Shown: positions 20,067 through 31,600, counted from the stretch's first letter. The stretch is 64,000 bases of DNA from Prevotella sp. (GCA_017443345.1 JAFSNR010000171.1:1-64000), one strand, 5' to 3'. The notes: a model not told the origin generated them from the letters alone. Numbers and translations: made by a program.

Positions 20067-23000
20067 CTATGGTGTAGTAGTTGTTGTACCATCTTTTCCG
20101 ATAACCACATTGGTATTACCACTCACATTGGCCTTATTACCACCGCCATAGACATTACCAGTGATATTGGCACCAATAACGTTAGCTTCATTCTCCTTGA
20201 TTTCGGTTGAAGCATTATCATGAACAGAAGTCAGCGTAACCTTTGGTACAGTGCCTATATTCACATGCGTATTGCCTACGACATTAGCCTCGTTACCACC
20301 ACCGAAAACGTCACCGATCTCTCCAAGAGATGTAGCCACAGCATCATATTTCGTCTTATTCGCATCACTATACGCCTTTCCATAAATCTGATTAATATTC
20401 ACTGTGGGGTTGCCATAGACAGTAGCATGCTCTCCAAGGCCACCTCCAAATACCTTGCCGATGCTGGTACATGAGATCACATTTACTTCGGGATCAGCAT
20501 AAATCTTAGTGCCTTCAGTCTTACATGTACCATCAGCATTATATCCATATACCGAATAGGCTGCATCATTACCACATCCATACAGCTCCCCAATAACGAT
20601 TGGGCGACAACCCGTCTCCTCGATATTCACCTTGATATGTCCCTCGATAACTCCACCAATATTATTACCTCCGAACACCTTTCCGAAAGTTCCGCTGGTG
20701 ATGGTCAGCTCCACGTTACCATGAACGTCGGCATTATCAGCGCCACCAATATACTCATCGACTGGAGCCTCGGGTTGACAACCCAGGACGGTAATAATGT
20801 CTCCCCAGACCTCTGCATTTTTACCAGAGCCTACAATCTTGCGCAAATCCAATGCGCAATCACAGGTCGGATCTTCTGCATTAGTGTTAAAAAGGATGTC
20901 CCCCTCAATGGTACCTTTCTCATTACTACCACCATAGGCTTCATGGATATAGCCACCAGTCAAAAGGGTCGTAGCATTACCAAGGACATCGGCTCCCGCA
21001 TTAGTGATCCACTCGTTGCCTTTTTTATACTTGTCCTTACCGTTACCACCTCCGAACACATGATCTATCTCCCAGGCTCCCTTAACAAGCACATCTGTTT
21101 CCGATACCTTCGCGGCATTACCGCCACCATACACATCCTGCACACTGACGTCACAAGTATGTATAATAACTGTCGCTTTCTTACCTGCAGTCGCATAGTC
21201 AGCCAAGTTTCCACCTCCATAGACAGCAGCAACTTGATAAGTATGATCTGTAGCATTTCTGTTTGCTTGCTTTGTATTATCAGGATCTTCCTCTGTTCTA
21301 TCTACATTTCCTTTTACCGTCTTATACACATTCACCGTCACATTGCCCTTTGGCGAACCGTTCAGATTATTGGTACCAAACACACGACCACTCTTGATGA
21401 CCTGCACAGGGGCTTCAGCCGTGCCAGAATTATCAAAGCTGATATTGAAAGCTGTTGCAGTCCCAGGTACAGCAGGATTATCTCCATTTGCTGGTGTACC
21501 CGTAGTACCCAAATTCACAGTAATATCTCCATATACCGTCGCCTCAATATCCGAAGCACCACCATTAAAACCAGTCTTCTGTCCTAATCCGCCACCGTAA
21601 GCATCGCCTCCGATAGATCCTCCAGTTAAGTTGACCGTCGTGGTATTGGTTGTTTTTCCTGTAGTTGCATTGTACATGCCTTCTGCCCAGCCGCCAGCAC
21701 CATCGTTTAATGTCGCATTCCAGTTGGCAGTATTCGAATCAGCCAAGGCGCCACCGCCATAGACATCTTCACCGATAGTACTATTGCCTTCGATGTTGAC
21801 AATCACAGTCCCTTGTACATTACCAGCCTCACCGCCACCGAATACCGAGCGATTGATTTGGGCATTTCCCGAGATGGTCGTAGTTGTATTCTTCGCCAAA
21901 CCGAATCGGGGATCAGCAGACGTACCCTTACTTCCACCAAATACATCACCGATAGTAAAGTTGGAGTTCCTTAAAACACCATTATCAACTGCACCTATAC
22001 TACCCCCAGAGATATTAACTGTTATATGGCCGTGAGTTTCTGTCTCAGTATCTGCCTGCATCTTGCCATATCTTTCATCATTAGCATTAGCAAAATAAGT
22101 ACCAACCGATGCCAAACGTCCACCACCAAAGACTGATCCAAGCATAATTCCATTGCTGATATTGACCTCGACATTACCACCCACAACACCAGCTGTTAAT
22201 GCCGTTTCACTGAATCCACGTCCACCGCCGAATATATTTCCATCAACGCCGGATGTTCCTCTGGTACCAATAATGACGTTTGAATAATTCTTGACTTCTG
22301 TTGTACCATCTGCCTTTGTGATAGTGACATCTCCGCCGATATTTGTTTTAGCATTACCTATGACGTGGCCATCCTCACCACCACCAAACGTAGAACCATA
22401 GATGCGAGCATCGCCAGAGATATTCACCTCAGTACTTCCTACATTGGTCCAGGTGTTGAAGTTGATGCGCTGGTCGCCCTTACCTGCTCCGAAGACATAA
22501 CATGTAACAGGGTGATTTCTCATCTGCTCATGTGTACGGGGTACGCCGACAGTACCGCCCGTCATATTGATAGTACACTTACCTCCTGACCACACTGTGC
22601 GCACGCCATCTTCATCCTCAACGTATGTACCCACATCTGTCTGCTCATTACCGCCATAGACGCTGGTCAGGATATGGCCACCAGTGATATTCACCACAGT
22701 ATTGCCACCTACAGAACCTGCCTCACGATGCCATAATCCGTCGCCATAACCCTGCTCTGCCATAGCATTCGTAAAATTAGGATTACGCTTATACGGATAG
22801 TAGCCACTACCACCGCCAAACACATTACCATAGAAGGTATGGCCGTCAGTTGCGAAATCTGGCGTACCATCCCCATCAGAGTCTTTATAAATATCGTAAG
22901 GAAGATGCTCTCCTTCAAATGGCCAACTGTCGCATTCCAAATCTCCAGTGACAGTATAGTTATTTCCCCATACGTCATTTTGATAACGCTCCGTTGTGTT

Positions 23001-26000
23001 TTTACCACAGCCAATCTGTCCACCATTAATCGTCACTTGCGTATCGTGCTGCACATGGCCATTCATACTACCACCATAGACGGAGCCCTTGACGAAGGCA
23101 TTTCCATCGATGGTCACGTATGTCTGAGTTGCTAAGGCCTGGGTTTCAATGAATGAAAGGTATTTGGCTTCTTTGCCTTCATAACATTCCCAAACATCGC
23201 CTGGAGCCATACGTCCTGGGTGCTTCTTCCCAGCATGACTTGGGTCTGTGAGTTGACAATCGAAGTCGTCTTCATTCTCGTATGGAAGGATTCCTTTACC
23301 CGCACCAAAGACGTGTCCTGCATCATCAGGCCCACCTGGTGAAGTCATCTTCATATTATCTGGACCAATTTCAGCATTGCCTTGGATGGTTACGTTACAA
23401 TATCCAGTTCCATTATTTGCCAACGACCATGGCATTCCTACTTCCAACTCAGGATGCGCTGCAACAAAATCCTCATCATTCATATCCGCTTCTGTAGTAA
23501 TGTTATATTTACCCACAGATGCAATTTCACCACCACCATAGACACTGAGACCAACTTTAGCATCGCCCTGAATGGTGACAAAAGTATTACCACGAACCAA
23601 AGCCGCATAACCATACTGCTCTACGCCCTTACCAGCACCGAACACATCCTTCTTGATAACAGGAGCGCTAGTTCCTGTTGGTAGACCAACCTTCACCACC
23701 GTATTCCATTCCACACGGCCAACCTCGCCACCACCATAGACGGTACCATTTACCGTGCCGTTTCCGATGATGACCTTCGTACCCTTATTAACACTTTCTG
23801 CTGTGATATTTACAGACCCATTATTATCACCATTAACACCCACCATGGCTTTATCACATTTGAATGAGTCCGTGAGTCCTTTACCGCCGCCGAACACATC
23901 ACCAGTGATGACTGGAGTACCGTCTACAGGCGAATACTTGGTTGGATCATTAGTATCCTGAACAGCGCAGATATTCACATTTGTATTGCCTTTGACTATA
24001 CTCTCATTACCGCCTCCATAAACATTACCTCTAACTTCTGTGGTACCACTAATCGTCAGGGTAATGTTACCTTCTACGGCACCTAGGCCTTCAAGCGACT
24101 CTGTAGTGAGTACATACCATTTATTGCTCCCCACAGGATATTCAAAAGTGGCCTTCAAATTCGTTGTAGTGCTTGCATCGGATGGGATGACCACCCCTTC
24201 GGGAAAGAATTCTGTAGCAGATTTGCGGTAGCACCACGTATAATAGCGGTCTGTACCATCAGCATTCTTTACATAATCGAATACACCATTTGCATTCTGC
24301 ATCACACCTGCCTTGTCAATATAGGGATATTTCGTTTTGCTCTTATCATGAATACGGAAAGGCTCAATCTTCCCAGAATAGCCTCCACCAAAGACATTAC
24401 CTTTTACAGTACAATCTTTAAGATTAGAGGTCACAGAGCCATTAACATTTCCGAGGTTTCCACCTCCATAGAAATTTTCTTCAATAATGCAATCATCAAG
24501 AAAATTTGTAATATCACCCGTAGAAGTTTTACCAAACTGTGCCCAATTGAGATAAGAACGAATCGTTGGTTTTGTTGCAATACCATTTGACTCCACAAAA
24601 CACTCAAATTCAAACAATGCATGGTAACCTTTATTATCGCCACTTCCTTGATATGCATTACCTACACCACTGATTGTATTGAGTGGATTAAATATATTAT
24701 ATCCATACTTATTCCAATAAGCCTCTGTTGAAGGATTTGTAAATTCGACATTACCATCTTGTCGTTTTTCTCTGAAATAACTAGTACCACCATTGCCGCC
24801 ACCATAGTATTGGGTGAATATTGTGCCAGTAGCATGAGTTGTTACAGTCTTACCATCATTCATAACTCCCACTTTTGGCCCACCACAAAACTTTGTCACT
24901 TTACTGTGATCGATGGTGACATCTATGCTTCCTTGAACCGGTTTAGAACCATTAATACCACCGCCGTAGAATTCATCAATAATGGAATGGTCTACCTTAA
25001 AAGTGACATCCCCCATAACTTTTTCGTAACCAGCACCGGCAATCATGCCGAAGCGGCCACCATTGGTGTAACAATGCGGGTTTCCTTGAACAGCCAATGT
25101 GGGATTAACACCCGTATTGTAAATACCAGAAAGATAAAACTCTGGATATTCACCCCCAATGCAGTTAACAGCACAAAGACGCACCACTGTACTCTTAGCA
25201 TCGTCATTGGCATGCGCTCCAGGTGTGAATCGTAACATACGGAAATGACCGCCCATCAAGAAATACTGTATATTGTTGAATGGTGGATAACGTACAATAA
25301 CCTGCTCAAAGTGACCACCGTTAAGAATTATCGGAGCTGGTACTTTTGTTAATGTATTTTTATTTTTGTTTCCATCATACTCAAACTGGGTTGTATGCAT
25401 AAATGAAGTCTCAGTAATTTCAAAATGCCCCTGTGGAACAAAAATGCCAATGGTGTTCTGATTTACATCGTGGCGAACTGCTAAACCTAATTCTGGAACT
25501 GGCAAGAAATCAAAACGAATAGGCTGGATTCCATCTCGGTTATAATCTTTTCGGTATTGAAACTCGAAACAATAGTCGGGTTCATTATCTAAGTCTTGGT
25601 CAATGCTCATAATTGTATAAGGATGCCATTTGCTGTCAATGTTTGTTCCAATAGCGCCATTCTCATTTCTCAATTGATAATTGCTAAGTAAGACGATGGC
25701 CTGGTCATAAACGGAGAGACTGAGTTTCTCATCTGCACCTGATCCTGTTTTGGTGGCCGCATCTAAGTTTGTAACTGCTGTGTGCCATTCATCGTAAACG
25801 GTTTGTTCCTGGAAAGTGGTGGATAATGTGCCTGCAGGTTCAAAAGGGTTACCTACTGTACGGTTACCGCTCGATGCTGTAATGTTTACGCGGTCGAGGT
25901 TGTGGCCTTTGTTATGGAGATATACAGCTTTGCCCCAATAAGCCTCAATGGTGATAGAAGTAACACCCTCAGGCACATAAAAGAACCCTCCCTGAGCAAA

Positions 26001-29000
26001 GACACGAGGATTGGTGGGTGAATATTTATCTTTAGTAGTACAATAGCGATCAGCATAATTATAACCACTTTCCCAATTTGGGGTAAAAGTATGATCAAAA
26101 GCAACGCCATTAGCATCAGTACCTGTCGAATTGGTAACATTAGCCACACCTCCAGGAATATCAGTTATCTTCCATCCTGTGACAACATAACCTTTGTAGT
26201 TTCCACCATAACGTTTGTCCCATTTAGTATTATAATCCTCAGCTGTAGTGGCAGGTATCTGTACTGTTGGATCACCAAACAATTCATTATAATATGGCAG
26301 TTGAACTTTATAGTAACCGTAATCGTGATTCAAAATATCCATATCGGTAATGGTCAGAGAAATAGTTTTAGAAACGACTCCACTAGCAGCATGCCCACCT
26401 GGATTGACAGTGACGCTTAACTTTTGTGTAAAACTCTTACCATGATAAGGTTCTGCAGTAGAACGAGCCTGCCAGTCACCTTTACCATTATTGGCTTCAG
26501 GATCCCATGTCCGGTCTGGATCTGGATTTATAATAGAAGGATATTTACCCCACTTCTTCAGTATAGGATAAGGAGCAATGCTGGGGTCGAGCACCCACTT
26601 GGCTATCAATGCAGTGTCTGCAGCAGTCTGATTACTTACAGCTTTGTCCGTGACCCAGTAAGTACAAAGCTGACGGTTACTATTAAGAATACTACGATAA
26701 TACTCAAAACGTGTCAAATACTCTTCATCAGCAGGCCATGAACGCTTATAATATTTAATATTACCATAACTATCATCAAACGTAGCATTCCCCCGGAAGT
26801 AATTATAGGGATTAACACCATTAGTGGCATCGTTCTTAATCATAAAGTCATCACTGGGTCCTCCATAAACTGGATATTTTTTATTTCCCCCAGTAATATC
26901 TCCATAAAACATGCAATTAACCACCATCCCGACATCTCCAACATTACCTTGATTGATAGCATCTGTTGCGATATTACCGACGACACCTGCCACAATAGCA
27001 CCACCTGTAATAACAGCATAACTATAACAATTGATGACGCGTGAAGAACCTACGAGTTTGCCAACTATACCACCAACATTGTTTGTGCCACTAATCTGAC
27101 TCGTGCCTGTGACACTGGTAATATTACCATCGTTATCTTTGGTTTCTGTAATCTCACCCAAAACACCACAATTATAAATGCGAGAAGCACCAGCGGCATT
27201 ACAGCAAATGGCACCAGCATCGCCTTCAGTATTACCACTATTGATCTTGATATTTTCAAGTATCACGTTCTTAATGGTAGCATTCTTAGCATATGCAACC
27301 AAAGGCACAGATAGTCCGCTCAATGGATTGAGCTGGCCGTCAATAGTCCCTGTGAAGGCGTGTTCGTCGTCTGTACCTAACGAAGTAAAAGTAGATGTAA
27401 ACGTAAAGTCTGGAGCCAGGATATAATAACCTCCTAAATCAGTAAACTCTGTAGAAGAGTGAATCACTTTTGGCCTTAAAGAAAGTGTTATGGACTGATT
27501 CGCACTGCCGGAAGGTTCAAGTGCGGTAAAGGAGGTCACAACTTTCTGATGGTCAAAGCGCGGCATCAACTGCAAATTGCCATTGCCATCGTCCACCACC
27601 ATAAAGGTGGCGTTGGTAATGTTCAGCGTGGTCTGGTCGTAACCTGTCGCCGTCTGGCGAGAGGTGGTCGTCATATTCTGCAATGACACGCTACTTGACG
27701 TACCAGTCCAGGCACCACCTGATAATGCAGATCCTGTTGTATTAGCCGTGAAATAGCGCTGGGTATAAGCCTTGTTTTGAATCTGCAGATTGTATGGATC
27801 AAAGCCATTACGTCCTTCGTCGTAGTTTTCTGCATCAGTAGCAGCTTTGGTCTTAGCCTCAGACTGGGCACCTGTTTCCCCTGCATATTTATAACCCATC
27901 TCACGGTCGATATTGAAGTTGGGTTTCAGATACCACTGTATATCGTCTTCTGCATCGTCTACTGAGGCAGGTGCCTCAGTAGTAGTAAGTATTGTTGCCG
28001 TTCCATCAGACTTGGCATAGATATCCCCTTGTTTCAACAGGAATGGAGATGCCGTTGTTTCTTCTTCCAAAGCAGCGCCCGTATAGGTTTTGGCGTAATC
28101 GGACTTCACGTCGTAAGTAACGTAGAAGTCGGTTTTGTACTTTTTGTCCTGATTAGCATAACCATCCAAATTGCCGTCAGGAGTTACAGCAAGAGAACTG
28201 GATGAGAATGGTTCACTTTTATAACAATACCACTCTACTATATTGTTGTTATTAGGATTTTCGCCCTTCATATACACATCGATGGTAGGTTCAGGATTGC
28301 TAATTGTGTATTTATGATAACCTGTGGATTTAACAGCTTTGGGATACCAATGGTACTCCTCCACCATCGGACTATTAAACTTTCTCAGACCATCTGTATT
28401 TACTACTGTAAAGTCAGCATCAGTGTACATTGGCGTACGCATGATTTCCCATCCATGCTGGTCAAGGAGAATGACTTGCGGAGCTAGGTCTACCGCCTCT
28501 AATGTGAATTTGCCATCACCCATGTCAATCGTCTGGAACCAATGGTCGTCCTCTTTTATAGATTTTTCTTTAGCGTTACCGCCCCATTCTGCCGCAAATG
28601 CCCATGCTTTATATTGATGCCATTCCATTCCTGTTAGCATAGCGTTGTTAGCAGCAGGATTGTCACCGACAAGGTTATGCACCGTGGGGTTGTTCTTCCA
28701 GTACTGCTCAAACTTATTGACTATTTGACGGTCGTCTCCTATAACGCCAAATGTCTTCAATGTCATGTTATCCAACGAAGTACCAAGAAGCATGTATTCT
28801 GTTGGTTCTCCATTAACTATTGAGGCGGTCATCTTGGGTTCTTTTTCATTGGTGTAATAACCACTATTTTCGTATGCAACACTCGTTACGACTCCAACTT
28901 CGTCGTTAGGTTTATATGTGCGCAAATATGATTTGCCCTCATACTCCTCTGTATTACTGATTTTAATCTTCTGATTTTGTTCAGACTTAATAATGACATG

Positions 29001-31436
29001 ATAGGGGTCAATAGCATCACCCGTCAAAAGATTACCATCTTTAGAGCTGACTATTTTCCACAACCAACGGGTACGGGTAGAGGCACCACTTGCCAACTGT
29101 TTATCCCATTGCGCCTGACCATAGACATAAAGATTAAAGTCTCCATTATTGTAAGGATATATGGCCTTAGTAGCCGTTTCTTCAATACCATCGCTTCCAT
29201 TTTCCTGATTGAACGACACACCGTTAAGGAATTTCAGAAGATAGGTTTTGCCTCCTGTTAGGTCGATGGAATTGCCGACATTATAGGTCACATAGATCTT
29301 TTTATCGTCTCCTGCATCTAGAGGACTGGAGATTTCATTTGTAGGTGCATAGGTATCAGTAGATTCGTTGTATCCAGACGTTTTGAAATAGTGATACTCG
29401 GAAACTAATGGACTAACCCACTCTGAAGGCAGTTCCAAGTCAGAAGAAGAACTCGATATATCTCCTTCTATAAGCCTACCCGCCTTATCTATCAGATAGT
29501 ATTTTGTAGACAGATTGACGGTGTGAGCTTGAACCTGAAGCGAGGCATCTCCTGTGGCTGTTGTACTGATATTCATACCATCAGGACGGCCTATACGATA
29601 ATAGTCTGAACCACCTGTGGCTGCCATCAACTCCATCTGCTCATAGGTTTTCGGATTTCCTTCGTCGTTGGCACTTCCTGCCATCAAGATGAAATACTTG
29701 TTATCAGAGGCATTGGCAAGCGAAAGCGTAGACGGAGTGGTGTATGTCAGGAAAAGATTCGAATCAGCATTTTTGATTTGTATGGCATAAGGATCACTGC
29801 CTGCTAGATACCACATACGATTATCTGTCGACACATTACCTGCAGAAGATTCATGAGCAAGGGTTCCGTTATCATCATATATGTAATGGTCGTTCACCTT
29901 AATATTATATACGGCTGTCCCATGCAGGTTTAGGAATTTGTCTGCAAGGTGGTCTGTCGTGTAGACCACATAAATGTTAGCATCTGCCAAAGGAGTTTCG
30001 GTAATTTGGTTATCATCAATGAGATTATCTTGCGAATAATCACCACTAAATGAATAGAATTTCACCGATTCTCCTGCAATATATGGACTGCGGATAGCTT
30101 CTGGGATGTCGCTATATCCATCCAATTTTGAACCAGCTTGCTGTGTTACATGATACTTGATAGCAACTCGTCCACTACGATCGACAACGCTGTAAGTATA
30201 CGCGTTTGTCACAGCCTCGAAAACAAGATCACAATTTTTGTAGTCGTTGCCGCCATACGCTTGATAACGGGACTTGCCGTTGTCATTATTGTTGAGGTAG
30301 CCATGACCGAATTGATCTCGTCCATCAGCATTAGCAGGCATTTTATATCCGTCGGCAACAATTAACTGATAAGTATTTTCAGCGTTGCCATTGAGGAGTC
30401 CGAAAGCCCATACTTTATTATTTTTTGCTGTAGAAAGTGGATTTCTGAGACGAATATCGCCTAAACCACCAGCTTTAGCTGAAAGGAAATAATTAAAATA
30501 AGCCGTACTTTTACTTTGAATCGTAATCTGATAGGGGTCTACAATATTGAATTTCCAAAGGTATTTGGCCGTTTTAGGATTGGCAGTTGTCTCTGTGGCC
30601 GTATTTGGATCACCTTGCCATTCGTTTTGATAAAGATATCTGTTACCTGACAATTTGATATTATAAATGTCACCATCAGACAAGCCAATAGTACTGAGTT
30701 TTGTTTCATCCAACTCATAAGTGACATAAATATCAGCATCACCCGCTAATGTCTCGCCCACAGATAGCGAGGGGTCAGAATTAAATGTACATACCCTGGA
30801 TGTTTGATTGAACGTCACGTCGCGTGAAGAATAATAATTCCAATTCTTAGCCAACGGACTTTTGTATTTGTCGGGCACAGCGACTTTTTCATCGCTACTT
30901 GTCGTAAACGTCAGGGCCTCAGTACGTTCACTGCCAAGAGTGCCATCATTATTTAGTCTTCCAAGATTGATGATATGATACGTGAGAGTGCCACCTCCCT
31001 TGGCATCTCTTCTTTTACTCCGGAATTCGGTTTTCTGAACCCATGCATTGAGACCAGAAGGGACGTTAAAGGAATAGACAGCGTAGTTGGGATATGAGAC
31101 TGCATCTTTGGTGCCACTGAGTGTAAGGTCTTGAGCTATCTCCGGAGTACGAGTGTTGCTCTCGCCGCCAACAGGTCGGACAGCCACAACAGTAATATCC
31201 TCCATTTTGATGGAGTAGCCTTCGGATGGATAAACAGAAATATAGACAGTGGTACTACCGTCATCCTCTTCAGTCTGCAACAACACGGAAACCTTTCCGC
31301 CTGAGCCAGAGAACTCTTTTTCTCCTTTTTCTCCGAATAGTACCTCAACATCAGCCCATGCCCCCGTGCTGACCATCGTTAGCATCAGCACAGTGAATAA
31401 CCTTGTCATATATGTCTTCACCATATTTCGTATCAT
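20067..31436 (-). CDS. Giant secreted repeat protein B (about 3789 aa), C-terminal VYGGG beta-solenoid
   Basis: ATG at 31436 is preferred; the frame also opens at TTG 31439. Signal peptide about residues 1-28 (LFTVLMLTMVSTGAWA). Residues 29-135: a beta domain also found in the neighbouring 453-aa protein. About 136-1290: four or five copies of a module of 200-300 residues marked by IYVTY, Y-N-I-K and D-P-Y-x-I-x-I. About 1335-1510: GLUG-like repeats (GGIVGKLVGSSRVINCYSYAVI). About 2150 to the end: some 33 rungs of V-[YF]-G-G-G-[NEK]-x-[AG]-x-V-x-G-N-T-x-V-x-I. The chain stops within the repeats (GKDGTTTTTP) without a T9SS-like tail. Probably a cell-surface or released beta-solenoid adhesin; family name unknown to me. 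It is the last gene before a terminator. Confidence 0.85.
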   Translation of the reverse strand: MIRNMVKTYMTRLFTVLMLTMVSTGAWADVEVLFGEKGEKEFSGSGGKVSVLLQTEEDDGSTTVYISVYPSEGYSIKMEDITVVAVRPVGGESNTRTPEIAQDLTLSGTKDAVSYPNYAVYSFNVPSGLNAWVQKTEFRSKRRDAKGGGTLTYHIINLGRLNNDGTLGSERTEALTFTTSSDEKVAVPDKYKSPLAKNWNYYSSRDVTFNQTSRVCTFNSDPSLSVGETLAGDADIYVTYELDETKLSTIGLSDGDIYNIKLSGNRYLYQNEWQGDPNTATETTANPKTAKYLWKFNIVDPYQITIQSKSTAYFNYFLSAKAGGLGDIRLRNPLSTAKNNKVWAFGLLNGNAENTYQLIVADGYKMPANADGRDQFGHGYLNNNDNGKSRYQAYGGNDYKNCDLVFEAVTNAYTYSVVDRSGRVAIKYHVTQQAGSKLDGYSDIPEAIRSPYIAGESVKFYSFSGDYSQDNLIDDNQITETPLADANIYVVYTTDHLADKFLNLHGTAVYNIKVNDHYIYDDNGTLAHESSAGNVSTDNRMWYLAGSDPYAIQIKNADSNLFLTYTTPSTLSLANASDNKYFILMAGSANDEGNPKTYEQMELMAATGGSDYYRIGRPDGMNISTTATGDASLQVQAHTVNLSTKYYLIDKAGRLIEGDISSSSSDLELPSEWVSPLVSEYHYFKTSGYNESTDTYAPTNEISSPLDAGDDKKIYVTYNVGNSIDLTGGKTYLLKFLNGVSFNQENGSDGIEETATKAIYPYNNGDFNLYVYGQAQWDKQLASGASTRTRWLWKIVSSKDGNLLTGDAIDPYHVIIKSEQNQKIKISNTEEYEGKSYLRTYKPNDEVGVVTSVAYENSGYYTNEKEPKMTASIVNGEPTEYMLLGTSLDNMTLKTFGVIGDDRQIVNKFEQYWKNNPTVHNLVGDNPAANNAMLTGMEWHQYKAWAFAAEWGGNAKEKSIKEDDHWFQTIDMGDGKFTLEAVDLAPQVILLDQHGWEIMRTPMYTDADFTVVNTDGLRKFNSPMVEEYHWYPKAVKSTGYHKYTISNPEPTIDVYMKGENPNNNNIVEWYCYKSEPFSSSSLAVTPDGNLDGYANQDKKYKTDFYVTYDVKSDYAKTYTGAALEEETTASPFLLKQGDIYAKSDGTATILTTTEAPASVDDAEDDIQWYLKPNFNIDREMGYKYAGETGAQSEAKTKAATDAENYDEGRNGFDPYNLQIQNKAYTQRYFTANTTGSALSGGAWTGTSSSVSLQNMTTTSRQTATGYDQTTLNITNATFMVVDDGNGNLQLMPRFDHQKVVTSFTALEPSGSANQSITLSLRPKVIHSSTEFTDLGGYYILAPDFTFTSTFTSLGTDDEHAFTGTIDGQLNPLSGLSVPLVAYAKNATIKNVILENIKINSGNTEGDAGAICCNAAGASRIYNCGVLGEITETKDNDGNITSVTGTSQISGTNNVGGIVGKLVGSSRVINCYSYAVITGGAIVAGVVGNIATDAINQGNVGDVGMVVNCMFYGDITGGNKKYPVYGGPSDDFMIKNDATNGVNPYNYFRGNATFDDSYGNIKYYKRSWPADEEYLTRFEYYRSILNSNRQLCTYWVTDKAVSNQTAADTALIAKWVLDPSIAPYPILKKWGKYPSIINPDPDRTWDPEANNGKGDWQARSTAEPYHGKSFTQKLSVTVNPGGHAASGVVSKTISLTITDMDILNHDYGYYKVQLPYYNELFGDPTVQIPATTAEDYNTKWDKRYGGNYKGYVVTGWKITDIPGGVANVTNSTGTDANGVAFDHTFTPNWESGYNYADRYCTTKDKYSPTNPRVFAQGGFFYVPEGVTSITIEAYWGKAVYLHNKGHNLDRVNITASSGNRTVGNPFEPAGTLSTTFQEQTVYDEWHTAVTNLDAATKTGSGADEKLSLSVYDQAIVLLSNYQLRNENGAIGTNIDSKWHPYTIMSIDQDLDNEPDYCFEFQYRKDYNRDGIQPIRFDFLPVPELGLAVRHDVNQNTIGIFVPQGHFEITETSFMHTTQFEYDGNKNKNTLTKVPAPIILNGGHFEQVIVRYPPFNNIQYFLMGGHFRMLRFTPGAHANDDAKSTVVRLCAVNCIGGEYPEFYLSGIYNTGVNPTLAVQGNPHCYTNGGRFGMIAGAGYEKVMGDVTFKVDHSIIDEFYGGGINGSKPVQGSIDVTIDHSKVTKFCGGPKVGVMNDGKTVTTHATGTIFTQYYGGGNGGTSYFREKRQDGNVEFTNPSTEAYWNKYGYNIFNPLNTISGVGNAYQGSGDNKGYHALFEFECFVESNGIATKPTIRSYLNWAQFGKTSTGDITNFLDDCIIEENFYGGGNLGNVNGSVTSNLKDCTVKGNVFGGGYSGKIEPFRIHDKSKTKYPYIDKAGVMQNANGVFDYVKNADGTDRYYTWCYRKSATEFFPEGVVIPSDASTTTNLKATFEYPVGSNKWYVLTTESLEGLGAVEGNITLTISGTTEVRGNVYGGGNESIVKGNTNVNICAVQDTNDPTKYSPVDGTPVITGDVFGGGKGLTDSFKCDKAMVGVNGDNNGSVNITAESVNKGTKVIIGNGTVNGTVYGGGEVGRVEWNTVVKVGLPTGTSAPVIKKDVFGAGKGVEQYGYAALVRGNTFVTIQGDAKVGLSVYGGGEIASVGKYNITTEADMNDEDFVAAHPELEVGMPWSLANNGTGYCNVTIQGNAEIGPDNMKMTSPGGPDDAGHVFGAGKGILPYENEDDFDCQLTDPSHAGKKHPGRMAPGDVWECYEGKEAKYLSFIETQALATQTYVTIDGNAFVKGSVYGGSMNGHVQHDTQVTINGGQIGCGKNTTERYQNDVWGNNYTVTGDLECDSWPFEGEHLPYDIYKDSDGDGTPDFATDGHTFYGNVFGGGSGYYPYKRNPNFTNAMAEQGYGDGLWHREAGSVGGNTVVNITGGHILTSVYGGNEQTDVGTYVEDEDGVRTVWSGGKCTINMTGGTVGVPRTHEQMRNHPVTCYVFGAGKGDQRINFNTWTNVGSTEVNISGDARIYGSTFGGGEDGHVIGNAKTNIGGDVTITKADGTTEVKNYSNVIIGTRGTSGVDGNIFGGGRGFSETALTAGVVGGNVEVNISNGIMLGSVFGGGRLASVGTYFANANDERYGKMQADTETETHGHITVNISGGSIGAVDNGVLRNSNFTIGDVFGGSKGTSADPRFGLAKNTTTTISGNAQINRSVFGGGEAGNVQGTVIVNIEGNSTIGEDVYGGGALADSNTANWNATLNDGAGGWAEGMYNATTGKTTNTTTVNLTGGSIGGDAYGGGLGQKTGFNGGASDIEATVYGDITVNLGTTGTPANGDNPAVPGTATAFNISFDNSGTAEAPVQVIKSGRVFGTNNLNGSPKGNVTVNVYKTVKGNVDRTEEDPDNTKQANRNATDHTYQVAAVYGGGNLADYATAGKKATVIIHTCDVSVQDVYGGGNAAKVSETDVLVKGAWEIDHVFGGGNGKDKYKKGNEWITNAGADVLGNATTLLTGGYIHEAYGGSNEKGTIEGDILFNTNAEDPTCDCALDLRKIVGSGKNAEVWGDIITVLGCQPEAPVDEYIGGADNADVHGNVELTITSGTFGKVFGGNNIGGVIEGHIKVNIEETGCRPIVIGELYGCGNDAAYSVYGYNADGTCKTEGTKIYADPEVNVISCTSIGKVFGGGLGEHATVYGNPTVNINQIYGKAYSDANKTKYDAVATSLGEIGDVFGGGNEANVVGNTHVNIGTVPKVTLTSVHDNASTEIKENEANVIGANITGNVYGGGNKANVSGNTNVVIGKDGTTTTTP

Positions 31437-31471
31437 CAATCTTACTTTGTCTCTATTTGTTTCTACCTATA

Positions 31472-31581
31472 CCCTAGGCATACTCTAAACACGCTCTAAG
31501 CATACTCTTGGCAAGCTCTAGGCATAGTCATTGGGTATGCTTACACTATGCCTACACCTTGCGAAAACCTTGCCTAACATG
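31472..31581. repeat. Ten degenerate 11-bp tandem units between the BspA-like gene and giant gene B
   Basis: Consecutive 11-mers from 31472, for example CCCTAGGCATA, CTCTAAGCATA (31494) and CTCTAGGCATA (31516). The first five share CTCTANGCATA; the last five drift to TGCCTACACCT-like units. It fills most of the 164-bp gap. Confidence 0.8.
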
Positions 31582-31600
31582 AGCGAGCTCTGCTTTATTC

